From Lucinisca nassula (taxonomy: Eukaryota > Mollusca > Bivalvia > Lucinida > Lucinidae), in NCBI GenBank assembly GCA_963580285.1, contig OY757010.1, positions 65,060,406 through 65,124,405 on the forward strand: a DNA stretch of 64,000 nt. The letters are read 5' to 3'. The notes beneath the pieces were generated by a model that was not told where the DNA came from, made no database searches, and was given only the letters and a program-made list of their open reading frames with translations. The position numbers were made by a program, and so were the translations under genes. Positions 32,290 through 44,000 of this stretch are shown one piece after another. The stretch's first letter is position 1, and every line of letters starts with the position of its first letter.

Positions 32290-32303
<14 letters not shown>
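31966..32303 (-). mobile_element. LINE family 1 piece with 99-bp tandem duplication
   Basis: The complement encodes decayed WITAEIRRKIRKRNKI and upstream ENHIPSKT-like sequence, i.e. the linker before RT. From 32105 a 99-bp unit (GAATCGAAGAATCGAAGATA to the GT repeat) is directly repeated, second copy from 32204. Confidence 0.75.

Positions 32304-32338
<35 letters not shown>
32292..32338. repeat. (GT)n microsatellite
   Basis: About 23 GT units directly after the second 99-bp copy; the first copy ends in a shorter GT run, so the dinucleotide probably arose within the unit. Confidence 0.9.
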
Positions 32339-32340
<2 letters not shown>

Positions 32341-32354
32341 TCGGGTTTAACGTC

Positions 32355-32570
32355 GCTTTCAACAATTATGGATATCCATAAATAATTATGGATATCCATA
32401 ATTCGAATTATGGATATCCATAAATAATTATATCCATATCCATAAATAAATATGGATATTCATAATTCGAATTATGAATATCCATAATTCGAATAATGGA
32501 TATCCATAAATAATTATGGATATCTATAAATACGGATTAAATAGTAAAACGGCGCCCCATATAAGTGTAG
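32355..32570. repeat. Palindromic GGATATCC satellite with GGCGCC end
   Basis: Tandem ~21-bp self-complementary units (AATTATGGATATCCATAATT) end in GATTAAATAGTAAAACGGCG and CCCCATA. The same array and end motif occur at 48436-48945 (end first) and 52940-53328. Confidence 0.8.
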
Positions 32571-32599
32571 TTTCTTTAATATCATATTATAATAACAGT

Positions 32600-32716
32600 T
32601 TGGCTTGAAGAAATAGATTCGGTTGCGCAGAGCTGAAACTGACCGAACTTGAGAACTGCTAAACCGCTTATAAACCGCTTTGCTCAGGAAAAGTGGTGCG
32701 AGTTGGACAGCTCCTT
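32600..32716 (+). mobile_element. SINE type S2 fragment
   Basis: GGCTTGAAGAAATAGATTCGG, GCAGAGCTGAAACTGACCG and AGTGGTGCGAGTTGGAC mark a decayed S2 head and core; the tail is missing. Confidence 0.6.
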
Positions 32717-33265
32717 AAAGTAGAAGTAAAACAAAGATCAGGAATTGATACAATTAACTTACTCCACCCATAAAAGACACCAAAGGGAAAGAAATACAAA
32801 CATTAAGCGACCAGACCATAATGGAAACCTAAACAAAGGAAGGCCATAAGGACAGTTACTTTCCCACAAAATGGCCATATGGCCATCCAAAATTAAAAGA
32901 CACAAGTGATACACACAGTAAGTAACAAACAACAACATAAATAAATCGCCACAGAAGAGCCGCATTGGAACGGTCAGTGGAAGATTTCCACTGGGGGGCT
33001 TAAATCGATTTTACGTGGCCACAATCCTCGCCCTTACTTCCGTCGCGATTTAGACAAATAATTTGTTCAGTCCGCATGAAGGCCTCCTAACTCATCAGAG
33101 CAACATCTCCGTGAACACAAAAATCAAAGAACCACAGAGGTGAGACAACGGTGAGGACTCGACAGCAAGAAACCACTGAAATGCTGGAGAAAAAGAAAAC
33201 CAACAGTTAGACTCCGATGAGCCCGACCAGAGACAGAGCACCAGGCACCAACCAGCATTATCTCT
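32717..33265. other. No feature recognised
   Basis: Mixed-composition sequence with short ORFs only; none shows a domain I know. It may be 3' flank of the Penelope-like element that ends just beyond. Confidence 0.4.
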
Positions 33266-33633
33266 CTAATTCTCAATAAGCCTTTTCGTTGGAGCCGTCA
33301 TAGAATCTGAGGCCTGACCCACCGGCGTGCAATTAAAGAGGGAAGCAAAGTTGCCAACCGTGATTGGGTTAACTACCATGCATGCAGTCTGTCGTATAAT
33401 ATCCATGTTGTACCCAATCTTTTTGTATCGAAGAATGATTTTACGAAATTGGGTGCTGAAGTCATTGCGGTTATATATTTTTCTGAATTTATATACTAAG
33501 TCACCATAAAATTCGGGTTCCGATAGACCTTGTTGCAGAAGAGATTTAAGTCCAATATCGAATTTTGAAATTAAATCAGAATGGCGTCTATAAAATTTTG
33601 AAAAGGCTTTGCGTAGTTTATGGTACCGATAAC
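33266..33633 (-). pseudogene. Penelope-like reverse transcriptase, C-terminal part
   Basis: Translates RYHKLRKAFSKFYRRHSDLI, LLQQGLSEPEFYGDLVYKFR, SLFNCTPVGQASDSMTAP and a stop at 33266. It continues the RT fragment at 39518-39991: that piece ends at LNQGY and this begins RYHKLRK. A 5.9-kb element lies between them. I recognise this as an RT type common in marine invertebrates; the Penelope-like label is tentative. Confidence 0.65.
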
Positions 33634-34151
33634 CACACCGGTTACCGCAGTACAACGAACGCGACAGAGTACAACGAACGCTACAGAAATCATGACGTCA
33701 CAGCAGTATTTTCGGTAAGAAAAAGGTTTATTTTAGCCCAGATCCTAATCTTTTTGGGTGGTTATTTTGCATAGCTGCAGAGTAATGGTATTACCATTTA
33801 CTGATACAGTTGCAGAGAATTCTGTTCATTATTTACGAAAACACAAACAATTTTCTTTCGACCAGTGTGTTTTCACCAACCCCAGCATACTTCGGTAAAT
33901 ATTTTTTGACAGTAACACATCTTTTGTGCACATGATTTTGTGATTTATATGTTATTGCGATTTCAGAGCATCCATTGATGCATTTGCTTGAGCCCCAATT
34001 CATGTCAATACCCACTGAATCCGTGGATGATTCAATGGATGATTTTTTGTTGGGGTACACCTTACCACGGGTTATGATACACCATAACGCGGTTAGTCAG
34101 CACAATTTGGGTACAACAAACACGGTTTATATTCTTCATAAATTGAAATAT

Positions 34152-34444
34152 GTGTTTGAATTGGGCTTTAACGTCCCCGTAAACACTATTTAGGTCATTT
34201 TGGAGACGTTGCTTACAATTCTGTTGGACTTTTAACCGACATTGAGATTAAATGACATCTCAAGCCCTGCCGCGCAATGAAACCAGAAGGCTTATATGCA
34301 TTGGACGATCTGGCTTTCACCGCCTTGCCTGGGCAGGCTTAGTTCTTCTAAGCGGTTTAAACGTACTCGTTTGTGGTCAGATTCAGCTCTGCGTGGAAGC
34401 ACCATGCAGCCCAAATTATTTCTCAAGCCCCGATGGGCGGGGGC
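34152..34444 (-). mobile_element. SINE type S2
   Basis: Full-length minus copy: tail complement TTTAACGTCCCCGTAAACAC, core GCTTAGTTCTTCTAAGCGG, head complement CAAGCCCCGATGGGCGGGG. Confidence 0.8.
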
Positions 34445-34597
34445 GAAATAAATTGAAATAAAACTCTTTAATCCGCCAGCGAAGGCATGATACATGATGC
34501 TGTTTTTAATTCAAAACGATCCATTTTACTGTTACATACTCTTTAATGCCTGTTTGATTCTCATTATGATCTCCGAACTTATACACGTGCGAATTTA

Positions 34598-35575
34598 AAG
34601 GGTTGGGTAAAATCTTGGACAAAGGGTACGGGTGTACACATTTATTCTGGCTTTCCAGAACGTTTTTACCACATCCCCCTCTTATGAAAAACTGAAACCC
34701 AACTTATTTAGTTTCGGCATTGTTGGGGGGGGGGGGTGACTCTTGAATTTATAGATTCCTTTCTTTGCTTCTGAAAATAGTAAGTTTTTATGCCTTTATG
34801 CCATCCCCCACCCCCGAAAATCTTTGATTCGTGTGTGGGGGGGGGGGGGGCATATAGTATTTGCCCATTCTGACCAAGGGCCCCTTGAAATTTTGCAAAA
34901 ACTCAGAAATTGGCTCCCACAGGGGGCATTGGTCACCTATAGTTTCAGCTCTTGTTGTAAACGATATGGAGCCAATAAGAGTTAATGGCGAGTATATGAA
35001 GTGTGTTCCAGTTTTTGTCTGGGTCCCGAATGGGACTGTACTTAGTTCTCTGTTATACTCCCTGTATATTAATCATATTTCCACCGACATTGACTCAGAA
35101 ATAAGACTGTTCGCAGAAGACTGGGTATACTACCGGAAAATTAGAGATACAGAGGACTAACGTAAACTTCGAAACAAAATGGATAGACTAGGATGTTGGG
35201 CATGAAAATGTGGCATGGCATCATGCGAACAAGTCCGTGAAATGAACACCCCTTACTTTATATAGAGAAAACTGTGATTTAAGGGGATATACATACGATT
35301 TTATTATATCTGCTATAAGATATAGGTTGTGGGTACACGTTAGACCCGCCTCCTTGAGACGATTCTAACGAGCACCCACAACCTATGTTTGCAGTATAAA
35401 TAAGAAACATATCACGGATTTTCATCAGAGAAGTAGCCATTTAGGAGATGTGAAAAAATACACTATGTCGCACGGGTGTGTTACCGGAGTGAGTTTTCAG
35501 GCCGTCTAATGCAATACATTAAGCAGATAACTAGGCAGAGAACCAAAAAAATTGAGGGTTCGTGCATTAGAACTC
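34598..35575 (+). pseudogene. Degenerate LINE family 1 RT, split by a MITE
   Basis: 34598-34780 corresponds to WAKILDKG...FLCYRK; 34980-35221 to VNGE...GTVLSSLLYSLYIN and the catalytic box, here FAEDW instead of FADDC; 35503-35575 to the MQITRKR region. Stops, frameshifts and a G run (34726-34736) disrupt it. A CATYACG MITE occupies 35222-35491. Confidence 0.75.
35222..35491. mobile_element. CATYACG-family MITE in LINE remains
   Basis: Left end CATGCGAACAAGTCCGTGAA, right end GTCGCACGGGTGTGTTACCG. Core CACGTTAGACCCGCC / GACGATTCTAACGAG at 35335-35375. Confidence 0.75.
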
Positions 35576-35689
35576 CTTGAGTATCATTTCACATGATTCT
35601 CGGACTCACAGAAATTCGAGGGCGAATTTCAATGTGGAGGGGGAGAATGTCATAGCGTATAGGTATATAGCACACTTGTACTGCCTTTC

Positions 35690-35775
35690 AGTACAAGCCG
35701 GCTTTTACAGCAACGTGGTAGATTTGCTTATCAATCCGGCGGCCCAGGTTCGAACCCCGGCCGGGCCAAAGGTTT
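35690..35775 (+). mobile_element. tRNA-derived SINE head
   Basis: B box GGTTCGAACCCCGGCC at 35747 with an upstream A-box-like region. Followed by GTTTGTAGCATTTTTGTC. Partial. Confidence 0.5.
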
Positions 35776-35794
35776 GTAGCATTTTTGTCACCTG

Positions 35795-35895
35795 TTACAC
35801 AATGTCAGTAAAAATGTCATTAATGTCCACGAAGAACAAAACTGATCCGAAAACAGCACCTTGTGAGACACCAGACAAAACCTGAGCCCAATCCT
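35795..35895 (-). pseudogene. Short LINE RT fragment
   Basis: The complement reads VLSGVSQGAVFGSVLFFVDI then ND, i.e. the SGVPQG...LYIND box of a non-LTR RT. Nothing further survives. Confidence 0.65.
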
Positions 35896-36079
35896 AAGTT
35901 TCACTGTTAGGTTCGGCAATAGTATACATGGTGTTGGGGTCATCTGGATGACCAGCATCGCTAAACTCAAACTCAGCCATAATGTATCTTTCTGAAATAA
36001 AGAATATAAGACTCTTACTTGGGTATTCTTACGACATGAATGTCGTAACAATGGCGAGAAGCATAGTTGTAAAAAGGGG

Positions 36080-36535
36080 GAAAATCGCTTATTGTGAGAT
36101 TCGAACCTGGGACAATCGGGTAAAATCAACTGCTCTAAGCACTAAGCCAAGGAGTCAACTGTCTGACTCAGTTGTCTTCCACATAATCAACCAAGGCAGG
36201 TATAATGTAGGTTAGGTGCTGCGGGCCGTAACACCTCACCCCTTTTTTTTAGTTTTGTTTAGTTTAGTTTATACTAATTTATTTTAGTTCGATTGCGATG
36301 AAAGCTTCAAGCTTATTGAATCGCTCTCGAACACTCATTCCGAATGTTTTCACACGCGCGAACGAGAGGCAGTAGCTTTTACACCACTGCTACCCATTTA
36401 CACCTGGGTGGAGTGGAGCAGTGTCATTACGTGTCTTGCCCAAGGACACACCTCGGTACCGGTGGCCGGTTCGAACGCACAACCTCTCGATCATAAGTCG
36501 AACGCGTTAACCACTGCGCTATCGAGGCTGACCCC
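36080..36535 (-). mobile_element. Two tRNA-derived SINE heads
   Basis: At 36095-36160 the complement has TGGCTTAGTGCTTAGAGCAG and B box GGTTCGAATCTC. At 36460-36535 the complement has GATAGCGCAGTGGTTAACGC and B box GCGTTCGAACCGG. They are different head types. Confidence 0.6.
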
Positions 36536-37006
36536 TTTTTTTCAAGTCCGTATGTTGACGCGAGGTCATTTTTGTGAAGAAAGTCAAATCCCGGGCGAGC
36601 CAACATCTTCCGACATGACAGCCATAATGAAGGATTGGAGCATAGCTGAAAAAATAATCGACTCTGATCTGAGCGAAAGAGTCGTATCCATGACGAAGTT
36701 GTCATTGGTTATAAACCTATAGGTCAAGGAAGATAATTAAGGATTAGAAGTTGTGGGTCGTAACGGTATCAGGGGCGTAGCTGGAAGAAAATCATTTGCA
36801 CGCAAACCAAAGAAAATACTAAAAATAATAATTCCGTTTACCAAATGGGGACCACTCTTACAGGAAAGAATTTGCTCCAATCAGGGAGCAAATTCTTTCC
36901 TGTAAGTGCGGTTCCCCAGGCAGAGGAGGAAACTATGCTAGCTAATAAATAGTGTTGCGAATATCCTAGACAAATACAGTTTTTCTTCTTCTCCTCGTTC
37001 TTCTTC

Positions 37007-37008
<2 letters not shown>

Positions 37009-37065
<57 letters not shown>

Positions 37066-37212
37066 TTTCTTCTTCTTTTTCTTCTTACTTCTTCTCTATG
37101 CTACTTTTTTTTTCTTCCTCTTCTTCTTTTTTCTACTTTTTCTTCTTCTTTTTCATCTTCTTCTTCTCCTTCTTTTTCTTCTTTTTTCTTTTTCTTCTTA
37201 TTTTTCTTCCTC
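37009..37212. repeat. (ATC)n microsatellite and polypyrimidine tract
   Basis: About 19 ATC units followed by ~145 bp of C/T-only sequence dominated by CTT. The poly-Met and Lys/Glu ORFs overlapping it are artefacts of the repeat. Confidence 0.9.
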
Positions 37213-37214
37213 TT

Positions 37215-37505
37215 CTCCGCCCATCGGGGCTTGAAGGAATATATGGGCTGCATGATGCTTCCACGCAGAGCTGAAACCGACCCACACACGAGTACTGGTA
37301 AACCGCTTAGAGGATCTAAGCCTGCCCAGGCAAAGTGGTGCGAGTCGGCCCAACCATGCTTATTAACCTATTGGTTTCATTGGTGGCAGGGCTTGAGATG
37401 TCATTTCATCTCAATGTCGGGTAAAAGTCCTACAAAATTGGAAGCAACGTCTCCAAAATGACCTTTACAGTGTTGACGGGGACGTTAAACCTCAAATCAA
37501 ACAAA
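37215..37505 (+). mobile_element. SINE type S2
   Basis: Head CGCCCATCGGGGCTTGA, core GAGTACTGGTAAACCGC and AAGCCTGCCCAGGCAAAG, tail CAGTGTTGACGGGGACGTTA ending in CAAATCAAACAAA. Confidence 0.85.
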
Positions 37506-37676
37506 TCTTCTTCTCCTTCCTCTTCTTTTTCTTCTTCTTTTTCTTCTACGTCTATTTTTACGTTTGTAATGTGTACGCAAATGCGTTGCTGCGTACAGGT
37601 AGCTACGCCCCTGAGTATGATGGACAAACTTTCCTATCTATCCCACACACTGATTTCTTTGGCTGGCTTGTTTCTA

Positions 37677-38004
37677 CGTTTGGTTGGGAGTTTAACAGCC
37701 CAGCAAGCACTATTTAGGCCACATCGAGTCAGTTAGTTTACCTCGAAGGCTTATAAAACCAACACAGTGCATATTCTTACGCCAGAATATGACAACCACC
37801 CTTCTTGAGTCAGTGAAAGGGAGAGAATGACCGTGTGTGTATTTTGAGTTATACGTCTCAGCAACCCGCAAAGGTTATACAGAGAGGGGGCCTCATTTAA
37901 CGACTCGTCAGAAAGTTTGGAGAAGCCAAAAATCGAATCCAGGACCCCTGGTTTATGAGGTGAGTAAAACAGAATGATTACCAAAGAGAACATTTCATGG
38001 CACA
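37677..38004 (-). mobile_element. SINE type S1
   Basis: The complement gives a tRNA-like head (B box GGATTCGATTTT), GGTCATTCTCTCCCTTTCAC, TCAAGAAGGGTGGTTGTC and tail GGGCTGTTAAACTCCCAACC. Diverged but complete in order. Confidence 0.65.
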
Positions 38005-38521
38005 CCCATTTCAGATTCTTTTTCTTGCATTACTTAAATCTTAAAACATAGATTTTGAATATGCGGTCACTTCGACTGCTAACGTCCATTGTGACGTTTA
38101 GTGACGTCGCATTACGGGCAGCGTAAACGACTTTCTATACAAATAGCGCACAACAGACACCCTTTGAGTTAAACACCTCAGAATTCTCGACTTCAATGCC
38201 AGCCCTTCGTAGAAAGCCCGGGTAGGATAAAAGTTTCTATCCCAGGGTAAAATCTAGGATTTTCTCGTCTGGTGTGCAAGAACTTAAACGGGGTAAAACG
38301 GGACTAGTCTTTCGTTGCTCGCAGAATTTGATCGCTTTCAGCGATCAGACTATGTGCATGCGCAACGTCTGTACTAACAAATTATTTTGCAGATTCTTGT
38401 GGTTGCACTGTAAGTGTTGTCTCACTGAAGTTGGTTTTGCTCAGTATAGCTCATTGTTGGCTATTTGAACGGTCCCTCTGTAGTTTTATATTGTTTACAT
38501 GTTTATGTACAAGTTATTCTT
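38005..38521. other. Element T interior, nothing recognised
   Basis: Contains small ORFs (e.g. 38274-38468) without identifiable domains. No repeat match within the window. Confidence 0.4.
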
Positions 38522-38803
38522 GGGCCCCATCCACCGCTGCTTGTGGAAATAAATGGACTGCATGATACTTCCACACAGAGCTGAATCCCGTCGCACAGGA
38601 CTGCTAGTTAACCACTTAGAAGGTCTTAGTCTTCTCAGGCAAAGTGGTGCGAGTCCGACCGTCCCTATTATTCTCCTTTGGCGGTAGATTTGAGATGTCG
38701 TTAAATCTCAATGACGGATAAAAAGACTTGCAAAATTGGAAACAATTCCAAAATGACCTTAATAGTTTCGACGGGGACGTTAAAGCTCAGTTCAAACAAA
38801 CAA
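38522..38803 (+). mobile_element. SINE type S2, diverged
   Basis: ATGATACTTCCACACAGAGC, AGGCAAAGTGGTGCGAGTC and TTTCGACGGGGACGTTAAAG show S2 at lower identity than the other copies. Confidence 0.75.
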
Positions 38804-39549
38804 CAGGTTATTTTGTGACATTTTTTATGGATTATAGCGACTGTTTATTGTGCATCTGTTGTAACAAGTTGTCTCCATGTCATAAACACACCTTATAACC
38901 CAAAACACTTTTTGGATTTAGGAATGGCCAAGCGCATACCCTGCATATTGTAATTTTTCAACTAAAGGGCAAATATGTATCGTTCCTCTTGGCTGTTTCT
39001 TGAAAATGGCGCTTATAATGGGTAAAAACGTCCAGATTCGGTTTTTCATATCCGTGTTTGTTGTTCCATTTGTTCCGTGTTTAGTGTACTCAGACTCAAC
39101 ACATGATCCGTGGTAAGGTGTACCCGTGTTTCAAGGTAGTGAGCCAAGAAAAATCGGTACGATTCTTATTCTAAATGTTTTTATGAATTATTAAAAATAG
39201 TATACTTACTTCGATGACTAGAGGCATGAAAAACCCAAGAATGCTCGTGTATATGTCATTTATTTCTGATTGATAGACCCTTAAAACTTGAAGTTTTGTT
39301 TTTCTACCTATTTTGGCCTAATTTATGGCTTTGATTTCCCTTCTCTGACCGTGTCATAACTTAAAATTTGGACAAAACAACAAAAACACAATCTGTTGTC
39401 AGCGCAAAATCAACAGAAAAACGTAAATCGTGATATGTTCGACAAAATAAAGGAAACATTGAACTCACACTTCTCCTGTCAGAAAAAAGACGGTAGCGTT
39501 TGTTGTACTCAGTCGCGTCACGTTGTACCGCGGTAACCGGTGTGATAAC

Positions 39550-39991
39550 CCTGATTAAGGAGTTTAGCCGTTAATAATTTATTACGAGTGTTGAAGTCAG
39601 TTACATGACTAAACACTCTAGCAAATCGAATTAATTGCGAAATATAAACGCCATAGGATGGCGCACGAGGAACATCACCATCCAAAAAAGGAAAATTTAC
39701 AATCTCAAAACCAAAGTCATCGCGTTTATCATAAATTTTGCACGAAACAAATCCATCTACAATAGATAGATGTAAATCCAAAAACGGGGCCTCGGTATCA
39801 GAAGAATTTGCTTTATTTAACTGAAGTTCTAGGGGGTAAATCTGACTGATCAAACCATCAAAATAGGTATTATCAATATTTAATAAATCATCTAAATATC
39901 TAGAAGTAGAGCTAAAAGCTTCAATAATTTCAGATTGGTTATCAATGGAAAGCGACAAAACCCTAGCGGTTTCTTTGGCTTGAGAAGTCAT
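39550..39991 (-). pseudogene. Penelope-like reverse transcriptase, central part
   Basis: STSRYLDDLLNIDN contains the RT catalytic YLDD. Then FLDLHLSIVDG, KIYDKRDDFGFEIVNFPFLD, GVYISQLIRFARV and TAKLLNQGY up to the element T insertion. Upstream fingers/palm motifs are missing. The apparent start MTSQAKET may derive from an adjoining S2-like remnant, whose complement also reads MTSQA. The 3' half is at 33266-33633. Confidence 0.65.
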
Positions 39992-40137
39992 TTCATTTTA
40001 ATGTCATGTTTGCCGGTTGAACGTCATTGCATGGAGTTATTTGGTTAAAATTCCTCTTCCACAGAGAATCTACACTTGTGTCTTTAATTAATTCTGCTTT
40101 TACAGACAACGACTCAAAAATGATGTCATCATTTTTT

Positions 40138-40140
<3 letters not shown>

Positions 40141-40220
<80 letters not shown>
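40141..40220. repeat. (CT)n microsatellite
   Basis: About 40 uninterrupted CT units. Confidence 0.95.
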
Positions 40221-40224
<4 letters not shown>

Positions 40225-40479
40225 AAACAAAGAGAATTCTGACGAGTATATTAGAACTTGTTAATAAAAATAAGGAAGCGTTTTCTTTGATTTTTCACAG
40301 TTAGCTATGCGCCAACTGTTTTTTCAAGATTTCAAGATTTTCAAGATTTTATTGTCGACTCAAACCCCTAACCGGGGTATAAGTCAAAACTTTCAATAAA
40401 ACAAATTATTTTGAGGAAAGTTGCAAAACATATATACATATATGAAAACATATGGTTGTGAACACCAGAGAGCAGACCT

Positions 40480-40643
40480 GGTTAACCCATACAAGGTGTC
40501 AGGCTAAGTTTCTCCATAATACTGTGACAAAAATTGATATGCCTGTACAAAAGCCTAAAGCAAACAGTGAAGACCCCGATGAGGCCCTGCGTTATGCGGT
40601 CTCATCGGTGACTGCACTGTCCGTGTTTATGGTTAATTTAAGA
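40480..40643 (-). mobile_element. piggyBac-type MITE in LINE 3' UTR
   Basis: TTAACCC end near 40480; central palindrome CCGATGAGGCCCTGCG / CGGTCTCATCGG; the reverse order of GTGTCAGGC marks the minus orientation relative to 13718-13935. The right end is degraded. Confidence 0.5.
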
Positions 40644-40683
40644 AATTGAGATCATTAGTAATATAGCCTTATATAAGGCACTG

Positions 40684-40863
40684 GTTAAATAACCCACTCC
40701 CTATAAAGGGGTGACAGGTTGAATTCCCCAGAAAATTCAACAAAAAATGACTTTCTTGTAGACAGTGAAGACCCAGATGAGACTTCGCATTATGCGGAGT
40801 CTCATCTGCGTCTGCACTGCCCGTCTATGACCCCCATTTAGGGCGCCAGACTCAAATGGGTTA
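40684..40863 (-). mobile_element. piggyBac-type MITE in LINE 3' UTR
   Basis: Ends TTAAATAACCC and ATGGGTTAA. Central palindrome AGATGAGACTTCGCA / TGCGGAGTCTCATCT. Confidence 0.55.
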
Positions 40864-41056
40864 AATTTAATAAGAATGGAGATCATAGTTGACTTAATAT
40901 GTATGATGCCTTGGATAAGGCAAGTCCATTTGTCCATACTTGACTAGATAAGTGTAGCCTTGGAGAAGGCAAGTCCATTTTTTCATAGTTGACTAGATAT
41001 GAGTAGCCTTAGATAGGCAAGGTCCTTCAATAAAATTCACCACACCTGCAAGTCTG

Positions 41057-44000
41057 TCAAATATTTCTGAATATTTCTTTGAAAGTCTTTAAAACAACTT
41101 TACAATACTTGGAAACCTTAAAAAGAAGATGCGTGTCATTTGAACCCATTAGATTTTCAAATTTCATGGTATTCGGCCTGGAAATCAAATCTCTTGGCAA
41201 ATAATTTCTTCTTAAATCATCAAAGTAGGTACATTCTAGCACATAGTGGTATTCATCACCTAACTTATGAAGAAAACATAATTCACATTGTCTGCCATCA
41301 CGGGCTATCCCCTCATATCTACCCCATTCTATCGGGAACTTGTGATTTAGTGTTCTAAAATGGAAGAAGGCCAAAGCCAAGTCATCCGGTAATAGCCCAA
41401 AATACTTTTCAAGACCAAAGTTATATTTAAAAATTCTGTAATTTAAACACTTTGGAGACTGAAAAACTGACTCTTTCCATGAACATTTATAGATCTCAGT
41501 AAGTTTCAGTTTAACAACCCTTGAAATGTTTAATGGAGCTTCTTGGTTTAACCAACATAACTCTTTATCACAATCATGTAATATATTCTTAATGCTCAAA
41601 AGCCACTTTGAGTGAAAAAGGTCCCTTTGGTGCATAGTTAACAGAATTTTGTATAATTTATATGATATTTTGTCTGTTTTACCATTGATTATCCTCTGCC
41701 AGAATCCAATCATTCTAGACTTAGTAAAAATACTAATGGGGTAACGCCCAAGTTCACCATATAACATGATATCTGGCGTTGATTTCTTGGCTTTAAGAAT
41801 TATCTTATAAAATTGAATGCAGAGTCTTTCAAGTGCATCACAATTCTCAAACCCAGACACTTCAGAACCATAAAGTAAAATTGGAACGACCATACTGTCA
41901 AAAAGTTGAATTTGTATGTCAACTGGTAAATGTAACCATCTGGCTTTCCTAAGCACAGCAAACATAGATTTACGGGCCTGGTCAACCAATCTCTGATTAT
42001 GTCTCTGAAAACGTCCATTATATGAGAACATTGCGCCCAGGTAGACAAAACTATCATCTAAATCCAGTTCCTGACCATTATAAGTGAATAATGGCTTGTC
42101 TTGCAATTTTCTGTTAGTAAATATAATGACTTTGGTTTTGGAAGGATTTACTTCCAGGTCCCATGACTTGCAATACAAAAACATGGCATTTAAAGCTGCT
42201 TGCAACTCTTGAGCAGATTCAGCTAAAATAACTGTATCATCTGCGTATAACAGGATATACAGCTTAAAATAAACTTCAATGTCTTCGTTACTTAACAAAA
42301 TCTTTGCCATCTCATTGACATTGTTCAAGCCATCATAGCCATGAGAGATGAACTCTGACAGATCATTCAGAAACAATGAGAAAAGAACCGGAGAGAGATT
42401 TTCACCTTGACGGACTCCTACATTACTGGAAAAAGTTGTAGATTTCATATGTCCTTGCTTAACACAAGATTTTGCACTAGCATAGAGATTATGAATAATT
42501 TTAAACATTTTACCATCTATATTATTTGCAAGAAGTTTCTGCCACAAATATGTTCTTTTAACCGAGTCGAATGCTTTTTTATAATCAATAAAAGCACAAT
42601 ATAGTTTCTTGCCTCTAAAAAGATATAGGTCAATGAGACACTTCAAATTAAAAATGTGGTCAGTGGTACTGTAGTTTTTACGAAAGCCAGCTTGCTCTTC
42701 GCATAGGATGTTCATATTTTCAAGATACTTATTCAATCTGTGATTTAAAACAGCAGTAAACAATTTACCAAAGCAACTAAGAATAGTTATTCCCCTGTAA
42801 TTATCAGGATTACATTTATCCCCCTTATTCTTGTAAATTGGAGAAATAATTCCCTGGGACCAGTCCTCAGGAATAAAACCAGAAGAAAAAACTAAGTTGA
42901 ACAATTTTGTGAATACAGTCAACATTTTGGTTTTGGAATACTTCAAAAATTCATTCAATATTAGATCAGAGGCACAGGCTTTGTTTATTTTAAGGTTGTT
43001 TATACTTTTTAACACTTCCTGTTCACTTATCTCAGTATTAAGATCAAAATTCCACTCAGAAACCTTTGCAGGGTCTATTTCTGACAATGAATCAGAATTT
43101 TCAGTGGAAACAGTATTTAACTTTTTAAAATGCTCGGCAAAAGTTTGTAAGGCGACTTTTTGGATTGTGTTTGCTTTACTGCCATCAGCTTTGTTTAGCA
43201 GTTTCCAATATGCCTTAGGATCTGCATTTTTAAGAGAACGTAACTTGTTTATAAATATTTTCTGATACTCATTAAATTGTTTATTTATACACTTCTTGTA
43301 AGCCTTACTAGCCTCAGAAATATACTGAAAATTTTCAACACTGTTTACACGTCTTCGATGATTCTTAGCTCGCCTATATTGCAATCGAAGCCTTTGACAA
43401 TCCTGGTTGAACCAGGGACGCTTAACCGGTTTACGAGTTATATGTTTGGGTTTTGTTGTATTTTTGACAGTGCAGTGTTTAATCATTCCTGCTGCATCCG
43501 CTGCATTGAACAATAAGGAAGAACATTGGGTAACATATGACTCTACATTTTCTTGGGTAAAATCATTATGAGTCAATGAGCCAAGGCTCTCATTAAGTTG
43601 GTTTATATCAAAAGAATTCAAGTGTTGCAGAAAAATATCACTAGCTTCCTGGTTCCAGACAGATTTAATTGTGACACTTTCGTCATTAATATGGTTTGAT
43701 TGTTCGGTTTCAGAACAAGTACGAGTTAAGGATAAATGAATACCACTATGAGCATCGCTTAGCAAAGGATCAAAGGGTAAAATCTCAAAATCCTTAATTG
43801 CAGTAAACAATAATGGTGACAATATTGCATAGTCAATTACCGAGGTCCCTTTACAGGTTTTATTGCCAAGAAACTTGTCTTTGCCAAGACGACCATTAGC
43901 TATGCATAGATTGAATGATTTACACACTTCAAGTAATCGTTTTCCGTAGTTATTCAATTGTGCATGATCTGAATTGTATCTTTCAGTGGGAAAACCTAAA

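Larger units (their letters stand above)
36773..37614. mobile_element. hAT-like TIR element with SINE and microsatellites inside
   Basis: Ends CAGGGGCGTAGCTGG and (inverted) CAGGGGCGTAGCTACC. No 8-bp duplication is evident. Inside: a 70-bp palindrome (36838-36910, TTACAGGAAAGAATTTGCTCC and inverse), (ATC)n at 37009-37065, a CTT-rich tract to 37212, and an S2 SINE. Confidence 0.55.
33634..39544. mobile_element. Element T: 5.9-kb TIR element splitting an RT gene
   Basis: Left TIR 33634-33684 (CACACCGGTTACCGCAGTAC, continuing to CGCTAC). The right TIR 39493-39544 is its inverse with about five differences and one indel. ATAAC is duplicated at 33629-33633 and 39545-39549; joining the flanks restores the RT frame. 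A sub-terminal inverted segment GGGTACACCTTACCACGG (near 34053 and 39108-39125) extends the symmetry. The 5-bp duplication with CAC ends is compatible with Transib-like elements, but no transposase remains. Filled with SINEs, LINE pieces and MITEs. Confidence 0.75.

Noticed and set aside
33266..33655. Independent gene starting at MYCGNRCG.
   Set aside because: The first residues are element T TIR sequence; the real coding part begins at RYHKLRK and continues the fragment at 39.5 kb.
36838..37289. Poly-Met and Lys/Glu-rich ORFs.
   Set aside because: Pure products of (ATC)n and CTT-rich tracts.
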